A stretch of DNA of 64,000 nucleotides from Ciona intestinalis (lineage: Eukaryota; Chordata; Ascidiacea; Phlebobranchia; Cionidae), in assembly GCF_000224145.3 (NCBI RefSeq), contig NC_020168.2, forward strand, positions 5,758,506 to 5,822,505. Direction: 5' to 3'. Shown here piece after piece: positions 13,683 through 26,700 of the stretch. The notes under the pieces are model-generated. The model was not told where the DNA came from, searched no databases, and was given only the letters and a program-made list of their open reading frames with translations. The translations under genes were made by a program, and so were the position numbers. Each line of letters opens with the position of its first letter. Position 1 is the stretch's first letter.

Positions 13683-13875
13683 TAGTAGGGTGGGGGAGGA
13701 TATGGCACCTTTTTATTTTATTTTCTTGTCCCGTTTGGTAGTAAACAAAGAACGTTTAAAAAATATAAAGCTGTATCTTTACGACTCCCATATACCGTTG
13801 TTAATTGTTTAAAACACGATCAAGATATTTAGATATTGTGTACTAAAGCAGTCCTGTCTTCCCCCACCTTACTCT
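13683..13875 (+). mobile_element. MITE copy 4
   Basis: Begins TAGTAGGGTGGGGGAGGATA and ends GTCTTCCCCCACCTTACTCTA; the internal part is close to copy 1 (GGTAGTAAACAAAGAAC and the region before TTGTTAATTGTTTAAAAC). It lies only 96 bp beyond the conserved element at 13446-13587. Confidence 0.75.
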
Positions 13876-15696
13876 ACTTGAAATATATCGAATGTATATT
13901 ATACTTGAACTATATATCGCATGTATACATGTATATTTCAGGCTATTTCCGCGCTGTTGTGACGTGTGGTTTAAAAATGTGTATACTGTGCAACTTTATA
14001 AACAAAATTCGTCACATTATTTTATCTCTCCAAGCATTGCAGAATAGCATTCGAAACTGCAAGTCACTGCTGCAAATATCCACACACCGAGTCGTAAAAC
14101 GTGCCGCCATCGCTAAAATTAAAGTCGTGTTTCGGGTTAGGGCGAAACGAAATGACAAGCCACGCTTTAAAAAGCTCGGCCTCACCCGATTTTGATTCGA
14201 ATGACGTAATACTAAGTGCGAAAATGGGAAGAATATATCACGCCATTTTATCGACAGAACGATAGAAAGGTTCGGTTTGTGTGCTAATCACACACATTGC
14301 GGTAGGACAGGCGAAACGAACTTTTCGCCGGCTAAATTACGTCACGAGCTGTGTTTATTTTAATAGGACTGGTAAAGGTTGCCGCGACATACGGACTAAA
14401 ATTGCAATAACGTCGCTGATAGATCACGTTTGAATTTGCGCGTAAACGAATGTAGATGTACTTTATACGTCAATTAACGCTTTTATAAGGCAGTTTGATC
14501 TGTACATTCCACCTGAAGATCGACAGATTGGATGCGATCAACGCTAGTGGCATATAACGCCGCGTGTGTTCGGCAAACCAGATCAACGCCGCGCCTGTGT
14601 TCGTATCATCCGTGTGACGAAGTTGTCGCTGCTTTGAGTTGGGCGAGGTACAACCACAGCTTTGCTTACGTTACCCGGTCCAAGGTCGAGTCACGTTTCG
14701 TGTGAATGAATGGCCCGCGAGCTCCACTCGTGACAACGAATGCATCGTCATGTAAACAGCATTTCGAAATTTCCATGTTTACTTTGGCCATCTACAATCA
14801 AAGTCCGTCATCCAGCCGCACCACGCCTTGCTCGGTTTTTTGATTAAACCGTTATTTGTTATTAATCAAAACCGGCAGCGGCGAGATTCAAGTTTCGTAT
14901 CTTAATGCAAAACGAACGGCGGTATCTCTGCAGGTTTAATTAGTAAATCTGTATGAGCGCTACAAGTAAACAGAACATGGATAAACCATCGGGAATGCCA
15001 CCCGCACCATCAACTGGTACTTAGCCCCGATTTTCCTAGAAAAGCGGATCAGATTGTCCCTAAACTGGATCGTGGCCGACTAGGTTAAGCATTTTAGATA
15101 CAAAAATATCTTGTCTCGCATCGTGCGTCAAACGCGGCACTCTCTAACAAGTATAAAAAACATTCACCTAGTTTCTGCAGAAAAACAGATTAATTTTGGT
15201 TGCGGTCTTGTACAAACACTCTGGGCACTTCCCTGTTCCGGTGTTATGATCCAGATACCTTAGTTCTTGGATTAAAACTCAGAGGAAATGCATTTGTACA
15301 AAGCGCAAACAAATTAGTTGTGGACATCGCATATGTTTGGATCGTATAAATATAGAAACTTTGTTTTTTCCTTCTTGATTGCATTTTTTCATCAGTCAAT
15401 ATTTGTTCAAACCGTAGAGATGATTTTGTTGCATGCTAAATTTAAATTGGTTTGGAGGTATTTCGCATTATCTACTTTTTGCTTTACCTTGATTTCATGT
15501 ATTGCATTTTCTCCATTTACAAATATTGTTTGCTGCACGCTTTGCAAGAATACACCAAACACACACTGCATTAATATTGAAACATTTTTTTTAATAGTCA
15601 CATGAAGGTCAAATGTTTTATATGACAGTATTACTTTTAAATAAGATGACCAGCACTGTCGCGGTTAAAAGAAGTGTGAGTGTGTAATATCTGTGT

Positions 15697-15831
15697 TAAG
15701 GTGGCTGTACACAGTACCCGGAATTTGTCCGTTTTGTCCGGATTTCGCTGCCGCATGCGGAACTCGGAAATGGGTTTGCATACAGCTTCGCAAGCGAATT
15801 CGCATGCCGGATAATATGTACAGCCACCTTT
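15697..15831. mobile_element. Short palindromic element with ~25 bp inverted ends
   Basis: Starts AAGGTGGCTGTACACAGTAC and ends with the near-exact inverse (GTACAGCCACCTT), with CCGG next to each arm. The whole 135 bp could fold into a hairpin. Composition (CpG-rich centre) and termini differ from the common MITE family here, so it is probably a separate non-autonomous DNA transposon. No coding capacity. Confidence 0.6.
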
Positions 15832-18331
15832 ATGGTGGGGAAAAGTGACTGGAAAGTGTCCTGATGTGGATGGTATATGAGGGGCAGTAAGCCTTATATC
15901 TCAGGTGCATCCTAGTTCATGTGTGCTTAGTTACAGTCGATCCTAAAAATACCACAATTAACAAACAAACGGTTAAAGTCCCTGCCATGCAAAAGTGCTA
16001 CTGCACGGTGAATAGGCCAAATATTAAGCCCAAAATACCACATGCTACCGATCGTGAAATGTCAAATGCGCCTCAACGCAGCTTAATTTTTTCTTTCAAC
16101 TTTAAGTACCGAAATATTGACTTGTGTTTATTTACGGTCTCGACCAAAAAAATTTCGACAATTATTGTCGTTTGAGTAATATGTTTCGCTACATCTGCCA
16201 ACTCGTGAAGATATTTCGCTTGTTATAGACTACGGAATGTCGAGGTGAATTGCCTGAACAAAATGACATTTTTTGTTAGCATTTTTTTCAGGAATTCCAG
16301 GATAATATGGGTCAGAACACCGGAAGAGTCATTTTATTTGAAAAAAAGAACGCGGTTTTACGAAAAACACACTTAAACGTTAAATCGGTGTGCATTGTGT
16401 AAAAAAGTTTTGCAATATGTTTAGACACGACATGATCTTAATTTTTTGATGGTCTAAAGTTATCGAGTGTCTTTGTCACGGTATATTTAAATGGCGCTTG
16501 TTTTAGTTGTCAGATGTGATGCATCTTTAACGAAAATATTGGTTCAAAAATATAACGCTCGATTTAAACAAGTACATAAATTGCAAAACAACTATGTCTG
16601 CTGATTAGAACATATAAGCTTATGCGGTAAACTCGGAGTAAACGTCGATGCTAAGACTTTATTTTAATGCGCTTTTGTTCTGCCGTGTGAAGCATTTTGT
16701 ATATTTATGCTTTGCGTGCGATGGCGTGCAAGTGTTTTACAAATGTCGGCTTATGCATATGGCGAATCAATCAGCAGAATATTTCTTCCCCCGATGGTGT
16801 AGATATTGGCATTAGGGTAGGGGTGAATGTTAAGCAAAGAGCTTTTAATAGATATTATCTGGCTTCGGACAGGATTTCAGATTGCCAACAAATAATGCTT
16901 CGGCGATTGTTTAATGTCACTGCGTACGCAGAGCGGGATAAATAGCGAAGCGTCAGAGTCATGCACGCGAACTCTACGCACATGATGTTTCAAAATAGAT
17001 TGAGATTTTAAAGCATTGAACACCATATGCAAACGTACGAGCATTTTCTCAGTGTGGGATTTAATTTCCAGACTACGTCAACTCACATAGCCCACGGATA
17101 ACTGAGCGAAGAGTAATTCGGGACAGGGCTCCAAAATGATGCTGTACGCAAAATGCTATACATATCCTCCAATGGTGTGCAGCCACGCAACATGCTTATA
17201 GAAATCCAATTCGACTTTAACGTGATGTAGCCTGTGGCATGCTCGTCCATATATTTTCTATAACGAGGATAACTTTTAAACAATGAGTCATCCATAAACC
17301 TCGCATAGGATCCAGTGGTGAAGGTGTACACAATTATCGACGCTTATCATAACCGGCTAGGGAAGGTGTTCTAAAGTTTTGTGTTTATTTTAACATGGTT
17401 TTCAATCTTGAAAATACCTAAAATTATGTTTTGCGGAAAAGATATAAATACAACGGCGAAAGAATATTCATTAAGTCGAAATGAATGACAGCTAGAGGAC
17501 GCCATTTTTTTACATCATTGAATAAAACGGGCGAGCTGAACGACAGGAGTAAAATAAGATAACCATTTTGGTTTGGGGAGGTTGAAAGTTTTCTAACAAC
17601 ATACACGTGTTAACGAGCAGAAGAACACCAATTTACATGTGTTCTGGTAAAATTGTATGAAAAGATACACCCGTTCATCTAACACACAACGACAGTGGAC
17701 TTTTCTATGTTTAACAAGTATTTCTCAAAGGAGCAGAAACGTACAGACCGTGTTAACAGTGCGTTTACTTGTAAAACGACGTTGCGAATCGAAAAAGCTG
17801 TAAAAACTCGAATGGTTTTGTTCCCACGTGTGTTTTGAAATTAACAGCCGTTTGAGAACTCAGTTAAAATAGGAGACCCAGGATGCTCCTTTGACAAGGG
17901 GCGAAGGGAATGTTGTTCTTGTACCGAATTTCATGTTCCTTGCTCAGCGCGGCTCTTTAGGCCATTCAAACAGTCGCGGAAACATGTTCGACCCTAACAC
18001 GAAAGCGCCGCCCACAGAAGACATAAAGGACTGCCAGCAATGGATGGACCGCATTGATCCTAATGAGACAGCGTCCGGTGCGCCACGTACCGCGCAGATG
18101 GCGTTGCTTTTGTTTTGTCATAATTCACACACTGTTGTCCCGACCGCGGGGAGAGTTAATTAATTCTATCCGAAATAAGAAAAGAATAGAATTGTATCTG
18201 GTAAAACAAACCATCGACCCGCTGCAATTGTTTTGTCATATATGTTATGTTTGTTCATAAGCTGACTTGTAATAATAGTTCGATTTTTTCCTATTATAAA
18301 TTGTATAGCAAAAAATATAACTTTTATTCAG

Positions 18332-18506
18332 TACTGTTGGGGGAGACGGGATACCTTTAGCTTAGCACATAATATCCAAATATTTTAATCGTGTTTTAAT
18401 TATCAAAGATGTTAGGATACGGTTTTATATTTCTTTAAATTTTTTGTTTACCGTACCAAATGGGACGGGAAAATAGAAAATGTGGCCCTTCTTCCCCCAC
18501 CTTATA
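18332..18506 (-). mobile_element. MITE copy 5
   Basis: Starts TACTGTTGGGGGAGACGGGA and ends GGCCCTTCTTCCCCCACCTTATA. It carries the AAATGGGACGGGAAAATAGA segment typical of the family. Confidence 0.7.
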
Positions 18507-20555
18507 TTATATAGGTTTACAAGCCACGCTTTTATTTGAAACAATTCCATTAATGTTTTTTTACCATCAGTTTTAACAATAAACTGCTGTTTTATCCCAT
18601 ATTCCCTTCTCTTCGTTGTTTTAATTTATTTATTTTTCGCTAAACGTGTTTAAAGATATTATTAAACTTATGTTCATGTTATTTTAAAAGTAATTGAATT
18701 ACAAAAAAACTTGCGATTTCTGTGGTATTAATTTGCCACATTGTTCTTAATTGCTAACAAATCAGCCCATTTAAACAAGGAAATGTATTTAGACGTGATG
18801 AAGAAATAGTAAGCTATCGCTTTTATAAAGGAACTGTCACTTACAAAAGCGGAATGGGTCGCACTTCGGCTATTTCCCGCAAAATAGATCAATTTCCCGG
18901 TGAATTTACACATAGTGTTGACGCAACCAACAGACATATTCCAATGGGCAGGAAGTCGGCCACCTTTCGTTAACGCCCATGGAAACAAGAGAGAAAGTGG
19001 CAAAGAGGCTGCGCTGGCGACGTCGATGTTTAGTAAACAAACCCGTGAGGTTTTCGTTGAGCGACGCAAAAAACGGCAAACTTTTGTCGTCGGCGAGAGA
19101 AAGCCGCAACTAAAGCGGGCGTTGTGATAGATCTACAGTCTCGCTATTCTCACCGCTTTCATAATGTTTCAAAGAGCCGTCTGCAATTACCCAGTCAGTG
19201 GTCCCGACAAAGGTGATGGTGCCATCACAATGGGTCGACAATGGGTGTCCATTTTACTCTCCGTCACCCCTATGGGCGTGAAACTCTTAATTGAAATGAG
19301 ATAGCTTTTGAAGGCGGCTTCATCTGTCTTGTCACTCAGACTGCAATAAACAGACACACTCACACAATGTATGGCTGGCGAAAATTAAACGCGTTTAATT
19401 TGCGGTTGTTTTATAAAGCTAAAGTTTTATTCTATAACAAAAAGTCAAACGTTTAACGAAATCCGTATACTGATGTAGTGTGTATAATGATTTTATTGCG
19501 CCGAGGGGTTACTGGCCGCAAGTTTTATAAAGTTTAACATTTATTTAAATCGACGATTTAATATCAATTAAAAACGGAAGCCGGATAAGTTCGTTGTTTG
19601 CTTGGCATTCTATGAGACATTACTTGTGTATCGAATCTGTTCAGATCCGGGATTTTAACATGACTTCCGAGCGGGATTATAAATGGTTTTCCTTTCTCCA
19701 AATGGATCCTGTATAAACCAGATTGAAGCTGCTCGATTCGACGCTAATTGCAAGACAAATCTTTACAAAGTCAACAAACGGCTGGAGATTATGACAGCAC
19801 GCTTTAATGGACATGGACATATCTTTTTAACAAATTAAGTACTACTTATATGAGTAATCGACGCTTTTAGTTGTAAATGCACAAATTGAAGGTATATACC
19901 GTAAATAATATTATTATTGATGATTTGCACTATCCGAAGCGACGCAAAAATATTAAAATGTGAGGTTCGAAACTTTTCGTTGTATAAATGGATATACATG
20001 CTTTACTGCCCTCACTGAACCAATTGTGTAAAACTGGTTCAGTTTTTAAATTATTAAATGTGAATCAAACAACCTCTAACCCATCCAGACTGGATATATT
20101 TTGCAAATAGGGGGGAGCATGACTGGCAATAAATATAAACCAATAGCGATGGCCGGTGCGAGAAAGGCTGCACCGCAGATCGTACGATGCATGCGGCGAG
20201 CGGTCGCTGTCTACAAGGCTGTAAACAAGCGGGGATACGCACGCGATAGTGCTTGGCAAGTGCAGGAGAAATGTACCAACCACGATAAACACTAGGCCGA
20301 TTGGCGGCCAAACGAAGCCCTGCGACGAAATGCCTTCACGCGATCGCGGCTTACTTTGTTGATTTCTTTGTTTCGTCAACTTGTGAGGCCCGTCAGGCAA
20401 TAATGCAGATCCGATTTATCTGCGGCTGTGTTCACGTCAAACCAAGGGTAGAGTTGTTGGCAATATAAAGGCTTAACGGGACTCGGTTTTTACGAACTTA
20501 CACTGCCCACTAGCGGTTTTGAAATGCCATTCCAAGCATTTTGATCTTGTTGGCC

Positions 20556-20720
20556 ACCATCGATCGCGGCAGCGAAGGCGATTTGTCAAAGCGAGCGATT
20601 TCATTAACCGTTTGGAGTCATATTCGTAGCTTCCCGGTCGGATCGATCCTCTTGTCAGAGATTACTTCTTCGGAGGCGACACTAATTGCCGATTCGGTTT
20701 CGGATCGTTGGGTGCGCGTT
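20556..20720. promoter_or_regulatory. Conserved non-coding element, left copy (pair at 28773-28937)
   Basis: 165 bp repeated inverted at 28773-28937 with three substitutions and no indels (about 98%). It is the innermost matching pair of the locus. Contains GATCGATC, TCATTAACC and CTAATTG, the last two fitting homeodomain binding cores. An open frame crosses both copies, but all three differences would change the amino acid, which argues against coding. Likely a shared Irx enhancer or boundary element. Confidence 0.75.
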
Positions 20721-21758
20721 AATTGACAGCAACGTCGGGTTGGGTAAAGTAGTTGCGCGTGGTTGACATTGATTCCTGGGTAAAGACCATAAATTCTACC
20801 ATGCACGATCAAAAATACCATGCCCTATCCCACTGTAATTTATATTGCCTTTTTCGGGCTTCAGCGCGCCGTGGGTTGTCTTTCAGGCTGTCCCAAAGCC
20901 TGGCTGTATACTTTCCACAATTTAATTAATATTGGATCTTATGGAAGTTAAGTCTGGAAATTTTTTCAATATTAACTAGCTGCAAATCGGGTATGATTGA
21001 TAGCATTCGTTTGTCATGGCGTATTAAAGGTCGGTATGAAAAGTGTGAGAACTTCATTTATGTTGCATGCTTGTGTGTCCTCGAAACCCGTAGGGAGCGG
21101 GCACAATATTACGCTGTGAGGCTGTGAGAGAAAGCTGCGTGTTTTGGAAAATCATTACTGATTCAAACTACGCTTTAAAGCATGCAGATATTGACCCTGA
21201 GAATGTATTAGCGGCGTCACGGGAGCGTATTGCGACAGGCGCTCCCACATCGGACAAACAGCAACGAAACAGGGTGACTCGAGGCACGCCTTTCAATGGC
21301 GTAAAATTTCCTTCTTTCATCCCATCGTTTGAACAAGTCAGCCGTTGCCAACTTCTTGCTGTACCCACGCCTTACCATGAAGTTGACAGTAACTCACATC
21401 CTTTCAGCTTTCATTTTTACAAGTGAAATTTGCATAGAGAAGCAATCACTTTGACGCGAATCTTTCCTTTCCTTGATTGGTCTCAACAGGGCAGCGAAAT
21501 TCAGAGGATTAAAACGACAAGCAATCAAAAACCAAATTCGAGCCCTTGCCCTTCAGCAGAAATTATCGGACGACCTGCTTAGCTCTAACGCTTCGTGTGA
21601 CGCCGTAATGTGGGTTTACCTGTTCGCTAATCAATACAGGAAACTGTTAAGACCAGCACGCAGCGGTTAGAAGCAATACTTCCGGTATGCCTATATTGCT
21701 CTTATTTTATTGTGAGCTTTCACTAACCTATAATTTATACACGAAGTTCTTTAACATA

Positions 21759-21867
21759 TAGTAGAGTGGGGGAAGATGAAACACTTAGTCCTTCTATTTT
21801 CTTGTCCCAAAAAAATTCAAAGAATTATAAAACCGTACCTTCACTCATCTTCCCCACCTCGCTGTAT
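21759..21867 (+). mobile_element. MITE copy 6, internally deleted
   Basis: Both ends are present (TAGTAGAGTGGGGGAAGATG and ATCTTCCCCACCTCGCTGTATA) but the copy is only ~109 bp; it lacks most of the segment between the TTGTCCC motif and the 3' end. Confidence 0.65.
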
Positions 21868-23614
21868 ATTTTAGGAGGTGAGAAACGGTAGTGCTTACAA
21901 CACCAATATAATTTTCTACCTTTAGTACCGATTTTACTTTACGTTTAATTAAGAGTATCTCTACAAAGGCGACATTTTGTTACAGTATAAACTTACTTGT
22001 TTAGTAACAATGCAATTGGTGGCGGTGTGTGATAATAAAAGACTGTCATGCTAGGCTAAAGGTGTTGATTCATAGTACAATGACGTTGACACATGTAAAA
22101 CAGACCCATCTATAGTGATGTAACTCGCTACACATGCATACACGGCCTTACAAGTAACGTAACAGCTCGACATTTGGAGTGATAAAGGCGAATGTTGGTT
22201 TAACACAAGAAATCGGCTGTAAACGTTAAAGCATCATCCTTCAATTAGGAATACAAGGACACACACAAAGGAGGGCTTGTGCGGAAGCTACATTAGAAAA
22301 TGTTTACCAGCTTCATCCCAGGTTCTACAACTTTACGGTCGTTCCCGCATTCCAAAATGTCACCGTGTTCGAACTCTGGGAAACGTTGGCTTGGCTCGGT
22401 TACCTGAATCCAGTCTACCATGTTCTGGTGTTGTTCCAGTGCCCGATTTCATGTTCGGCCCTTTCCAGTCTCCTCCGCTGGTCTATTCAACACACCTCGG
22501 TAGCATGTTCTGCGTCGCCAAGAAAGACTCCTTTCATCCAAAGCAGTTAACGGTCGACGCGGGATCTTTGTTGCCGAAGCGGAGATGACAGGGCCGAGCT
22601 TTTATTTTTGACCGCGCATACGGTTTGTATTTCTGTTTTGCTCATTGTGGTATAGCAACGATGGAATGTTTGGTTTGAATCGTTATAGGAACCCGAACAA
22701 CTCTGATACAATTTAAAAGAACAGTCGTTGTATTCATTAAAAAAAAGTATGTCACAGGCTACATACCTCTACACACTTAAAATGGCTTGAGTAAAGACAT
22801 TGTAACCCGCGGGATCCGCGCGACGAACAGGTGTTGAATTAAAAATAACTGATTACGACCAAGCTTAAATACAAACACCTAAAAACAAATGCGGAAGCGA
22901 ACATGGGGTGTGACGTGTCAATCTGTCAAAGTTAAGCGTGTGTATTCAATTTTCGTGCAAACATATTAATCAGATTTTGCGGAAGACAACAAACACGTAT
23001 TTGGCAGTATAGCTACATTACGTATCAGATGCGTAAGAAGCAGGCAAACAATAGACTCGTAACTGGGCGGTCTTCTTTAAACTTGTTTTAAGTGCCGAGC
23101 CCACTTGGGCGTATACGGCTACAGTTACAAAGGTGTTTAGTGACAACTATAGTTAGTGAAAGGCACCTGACACACAAGCGGGCGATACCCAATCCAGCTG
23201 AAGTGAAATCGTTATCTCTTTTGTTTGCAAGTTGCCTATATTACTCGCGTGAGTTCGTGCTCTTACATATGCGTAACGAAATAAACCTGAACAAATAAAT
23301 TTCACCGAGTAGTTTGCATTTCCGCGTGAAAGGGTCATATCATACATTCCAATCAATTTACATTTTGTTAGCGCGCCGAATCTATAAATACCGGCAGCCA
23401 ATTGACGCGCACAAATCCGCCCAATGATTTCTGACGTGCGTACAGAGTTGTGAACGATCGATTATCGTTGATGATTAGGCGCTTAGTGCGTCCACGTTTA
23501 AGGTCACTTTTGACCATAACTTACGAAAGCGGAAGGGCTAGGCGTGTATAGAAACTTCCTAAATCGTCCCCGCCTTCCGTGATGCGCGTTTGTATTGCAC
23601 TACAATAGGCTCTG

Positions 23615-23736
23615 TGACGTCACAACCCGCGCATAGAACTTGGCAGAGAGCAGTTCGATCCGAATGCGAGCAAAGTCCATTCGCTCACTCGCTTATGACG
23701 TAAGAAAAAAAGCCAATGACATCGATGCTACGTCAT
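23615..23736. promoter_or_regulatory. Cluster of three CRE/ATF-like sites
   Basis: TGACGTCA at 23615-23622, TGACGTAA at 23696-23703 and TACGTCAT at about 23729-23736 lie within ~120 bp near the symmetry centre of the Irx locus. They match the CREB/ATF consensus; regulatory use is inferred. Confidence 0.35.
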
Positions 23737-26700
23737 AATAAACAATTAGTTGTGACAAAAACATAAAGAATCGCAATTCAAACCTAAATGAAAAGCGGAA
23801 ACGAACACAATTGCTTTGGCTATAGTGACGCATGCAGCGGCCCCTAAATTCCGGTAATCGTTTTATCGGTCATTTTCACACCACAACATCAATCATTTTT
23901 TTACTTCTCCCGCTCCTTTGAAGCTAGCTTGACCCAACCGACACCTATAATTATTGGCGCAGCGCTCTTGCAATTATACCCATTCCCGGCTATAGAAGCA
24001 CTTGACCGCGAAGCTAAGCAGAGAGCAATTAATATGTGCGACAATATGTCATTAACCATCAAACGTTTCACATTCAGCCACTTGTTATGTTATTAACGTG
24101 CCGTGCCGAGAGCTTTCTTAGAATTTCGCTGTTTTTGTTACGGCCAGCCCGCCCGACTACGGAAGCTTGGTAGCGGGAATTAAAACGAAACCAATCCCCG
24201 CTAAGTCCGCATGTAGACTGCTACCATCAACGACCAGTTACCGTATATTTGCGCCCTGCTTCTACGTATTTTCGTACAGCGTGTCAAAGCACATGGGTTC
24301 AATTTCCCAGCTATTTCCAGACCCTAAACAAGCGAACTGCTGGCAGTTAGACAACTAGCACATCATAGTCACGATTCCTGGCTGGTACATTTCGTTTATG
24401 CGCATATCGATATATTTCGGTTCATCCAATGCTAAATATAGTAAATCCCAAACAGTAGTCACATGGCCGTACCATCGCTCTTATATAAGTCGCATGTATA
24501 AACCATAACACAGGTGACTGCAAGTCACTATAACTTCGCAGAAATTGTACTCGCGCGGAAGTTATAAATCGCCCGTAATAAAAATAACTCGGATTTCTCA
24601 TGGTCATGGGATGGCAATGAGAGAGCATTATGAGAAAGTTCGTAAAAATACTAAACAGTAATGTACATATATGATTATTTTTATCTCATGCTGGGGTGAC
24701 TTTTGAATGCGCTATTTCTGGCTGCTTTTAATGACATCTTTAGGCCATTATTACGCGGTGCGAAACGTTAAAATTCCAGCGTGTGGTTATTTACGAATTT
24801 GACAAACAAATCGTGCAGCGAGAAAAGTTGTGGGGCACGTTTATGGTGGTGGGCATCAAGATCGTGCATACTTGTATAAAGCGCATCGACACCGCTGTTT
24901 AGATGCTTGCAATCAGCCACACCACGGTAATGAGTTTTATTGAGATAAACACTTCACGCGAATCGCTTTACCCGGGAAACGTGTAGCTGTTTGATCGCCG
25001 GTTGTTTAGGCTGGGAATTTCAATGGGGTATGTGTTATAATCTTGGCAAATTCTTTACCGTGCACTGCCTAAACTTGAGCACGTGAGGAAAATGCAAATC
25101 ATGGTTATGTATTTAAAGCTACAAACCAGCCCTGAATCGACCTGCATATAGAGCATTAGCCCATACAGTCGGAGCCGCACACCGCCTCAGAATTTCACTA
25201 CAGTAGTCGAACAACCGTAAAAATAGTCGCTGAGTCAGAGCACAAGACTGCCTCAGGATCCCGTGGTTTTAAGTAGCTTCAAGCGCGGTTTTCCTTCGAT
25301 AAAATTATAATTTCTTTAGCTTAATTTCGGACTTACCAATCGCGCCAGATTGACCCATTGGCAGTATGGGAGAAGTTATAGGGCGTCTGGTCGAACGCGT
25401 AAAATGGAAACGTTTTTTCCTCACCTCGCTTTATACTATAGTGTCGCGAATTGCTAATTGAAATCAACCGCTTATTCGTAAGGCGAGACACAACAGGTTA
25501 CAGACTATACAGTCAAACTCCTGTTGCAATGTTAAGGCAATAACGTCAAGAAAGGTTCAGGGTTATTTTAAAGAGAATGTTTCGAAATTTTAATCCGAAA
25601 ATGCGTCAGAAATATTGTGTATTTAAAACAAATTCATCCTAGGTTGTAGTTTAATCAGTTCAAAGGAGGTTTATTGCGGAGTTAAGGTGTTAGTTGGTAT
25701 TTATGAGCTGGTAACTAAATTAATAGTTCGAGAAACTGCAACGATTAAATTCAGAAAAAGAGCGAAATATTTTAAACCAAAAGTATACTGTATATAAAAA
25801 AAGTGTTTTTTAATGAGGACAGAGGAAGGTGCGATAAATATCACCGATAATTTACCAGTTTACCCAACTGGTTAGATATGAAGTGTGTTTTCTGTAACCG
25901 CTACATGAACCTGTCCAAAAATGGGACAAGAGCCGGCGTGTGTGTATATACTTTAACACTAGCAATAAACATGAACTTTTTAGCAGGAATATAGCGCAAT
26001 ATTTTCTGTGGTATTTTTAACGACGTAGGGAGAAAAAGATGCAAGTTATAATATTTTCTCACAGTCGCAAAAAGTCAGAACTCGTTAACCAGTTGGTACT
26101 TTTCCGATCTTGTGACTTAAAAATCATAAAAACGAAAAAAATCCGAAACATTTCTGGTGTAATACTTTCTATATTTTAAACGTTTTGTAAATTCCCTAAA
26201 AAAGGTGACCTGTTTTCGTGGTTAAAATGTATAACTAGCAAATTACCTAGACCTTTTGTAAAACAATTCCACAAAAAAATAATAAATGTTCGTCAGAGTG
26301 ACATAACAGTTTCAGAAATAGTAAAATGGTCACTTTATTTAGCCGAATTGATCCGCGCATGGTATTTTTCCAATGGTGTGTTTTGAACGATCACAACAAT
26401 ACAATGGAAGCGATAAATCAGTAACAGGCTGTGTCGTTTAGCCATCTAGGTCAGAACAAGCGAACGTCGAGTCTAATTGATTAAGATCAATAATAAATCC
26501 GAGTAAGTAACAAAACCATCCGTTTAGCTTTGTCCGAACAGTAGGCCTCGACAAACAACCCGAATTTGATTATGACAAATAATATATAGTACTCGCTGGA
26601 TACAAAACACTAAAATTGTCAAAGTGAGTACAATAAAATCAATTTTGTTAAAGATATTATAGAAAAATAAGACAGACTTTAGAATTTGTTGCTTTTTGCC

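Larger units (their letters stand above)
13588..20555. other. Inter-Irx spacer, left arm
   Basis: No supportable gene. It contains MITE copies at 13683-13875 and 18332-18506 and a different palindromic element at 15697-15831. Open frames of up to 119 codons occur (for example near 13836-14195) but they overlap a MITE, have no recognisable domain and no matching splice structure. Confidence 0.5.

Noticed and set aside
13836-14195. 119-codon open frame
   Set aside because: Starts inside a MITE, has no recognisable domain and biased composition; no splice context.
22277-22588. Open frame of 103 codons near the symmetry centre
   Set aside because: No domain, no partner in the right arm and an overlapping second frame of similar length; consistent with chance.
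24005-24035. 5S rRNA-like string (GCGAAGCTAAGCAG)
   Set aside because: Only a short match; the rest of the 120-base 5S sequence and a promoter box are not there.
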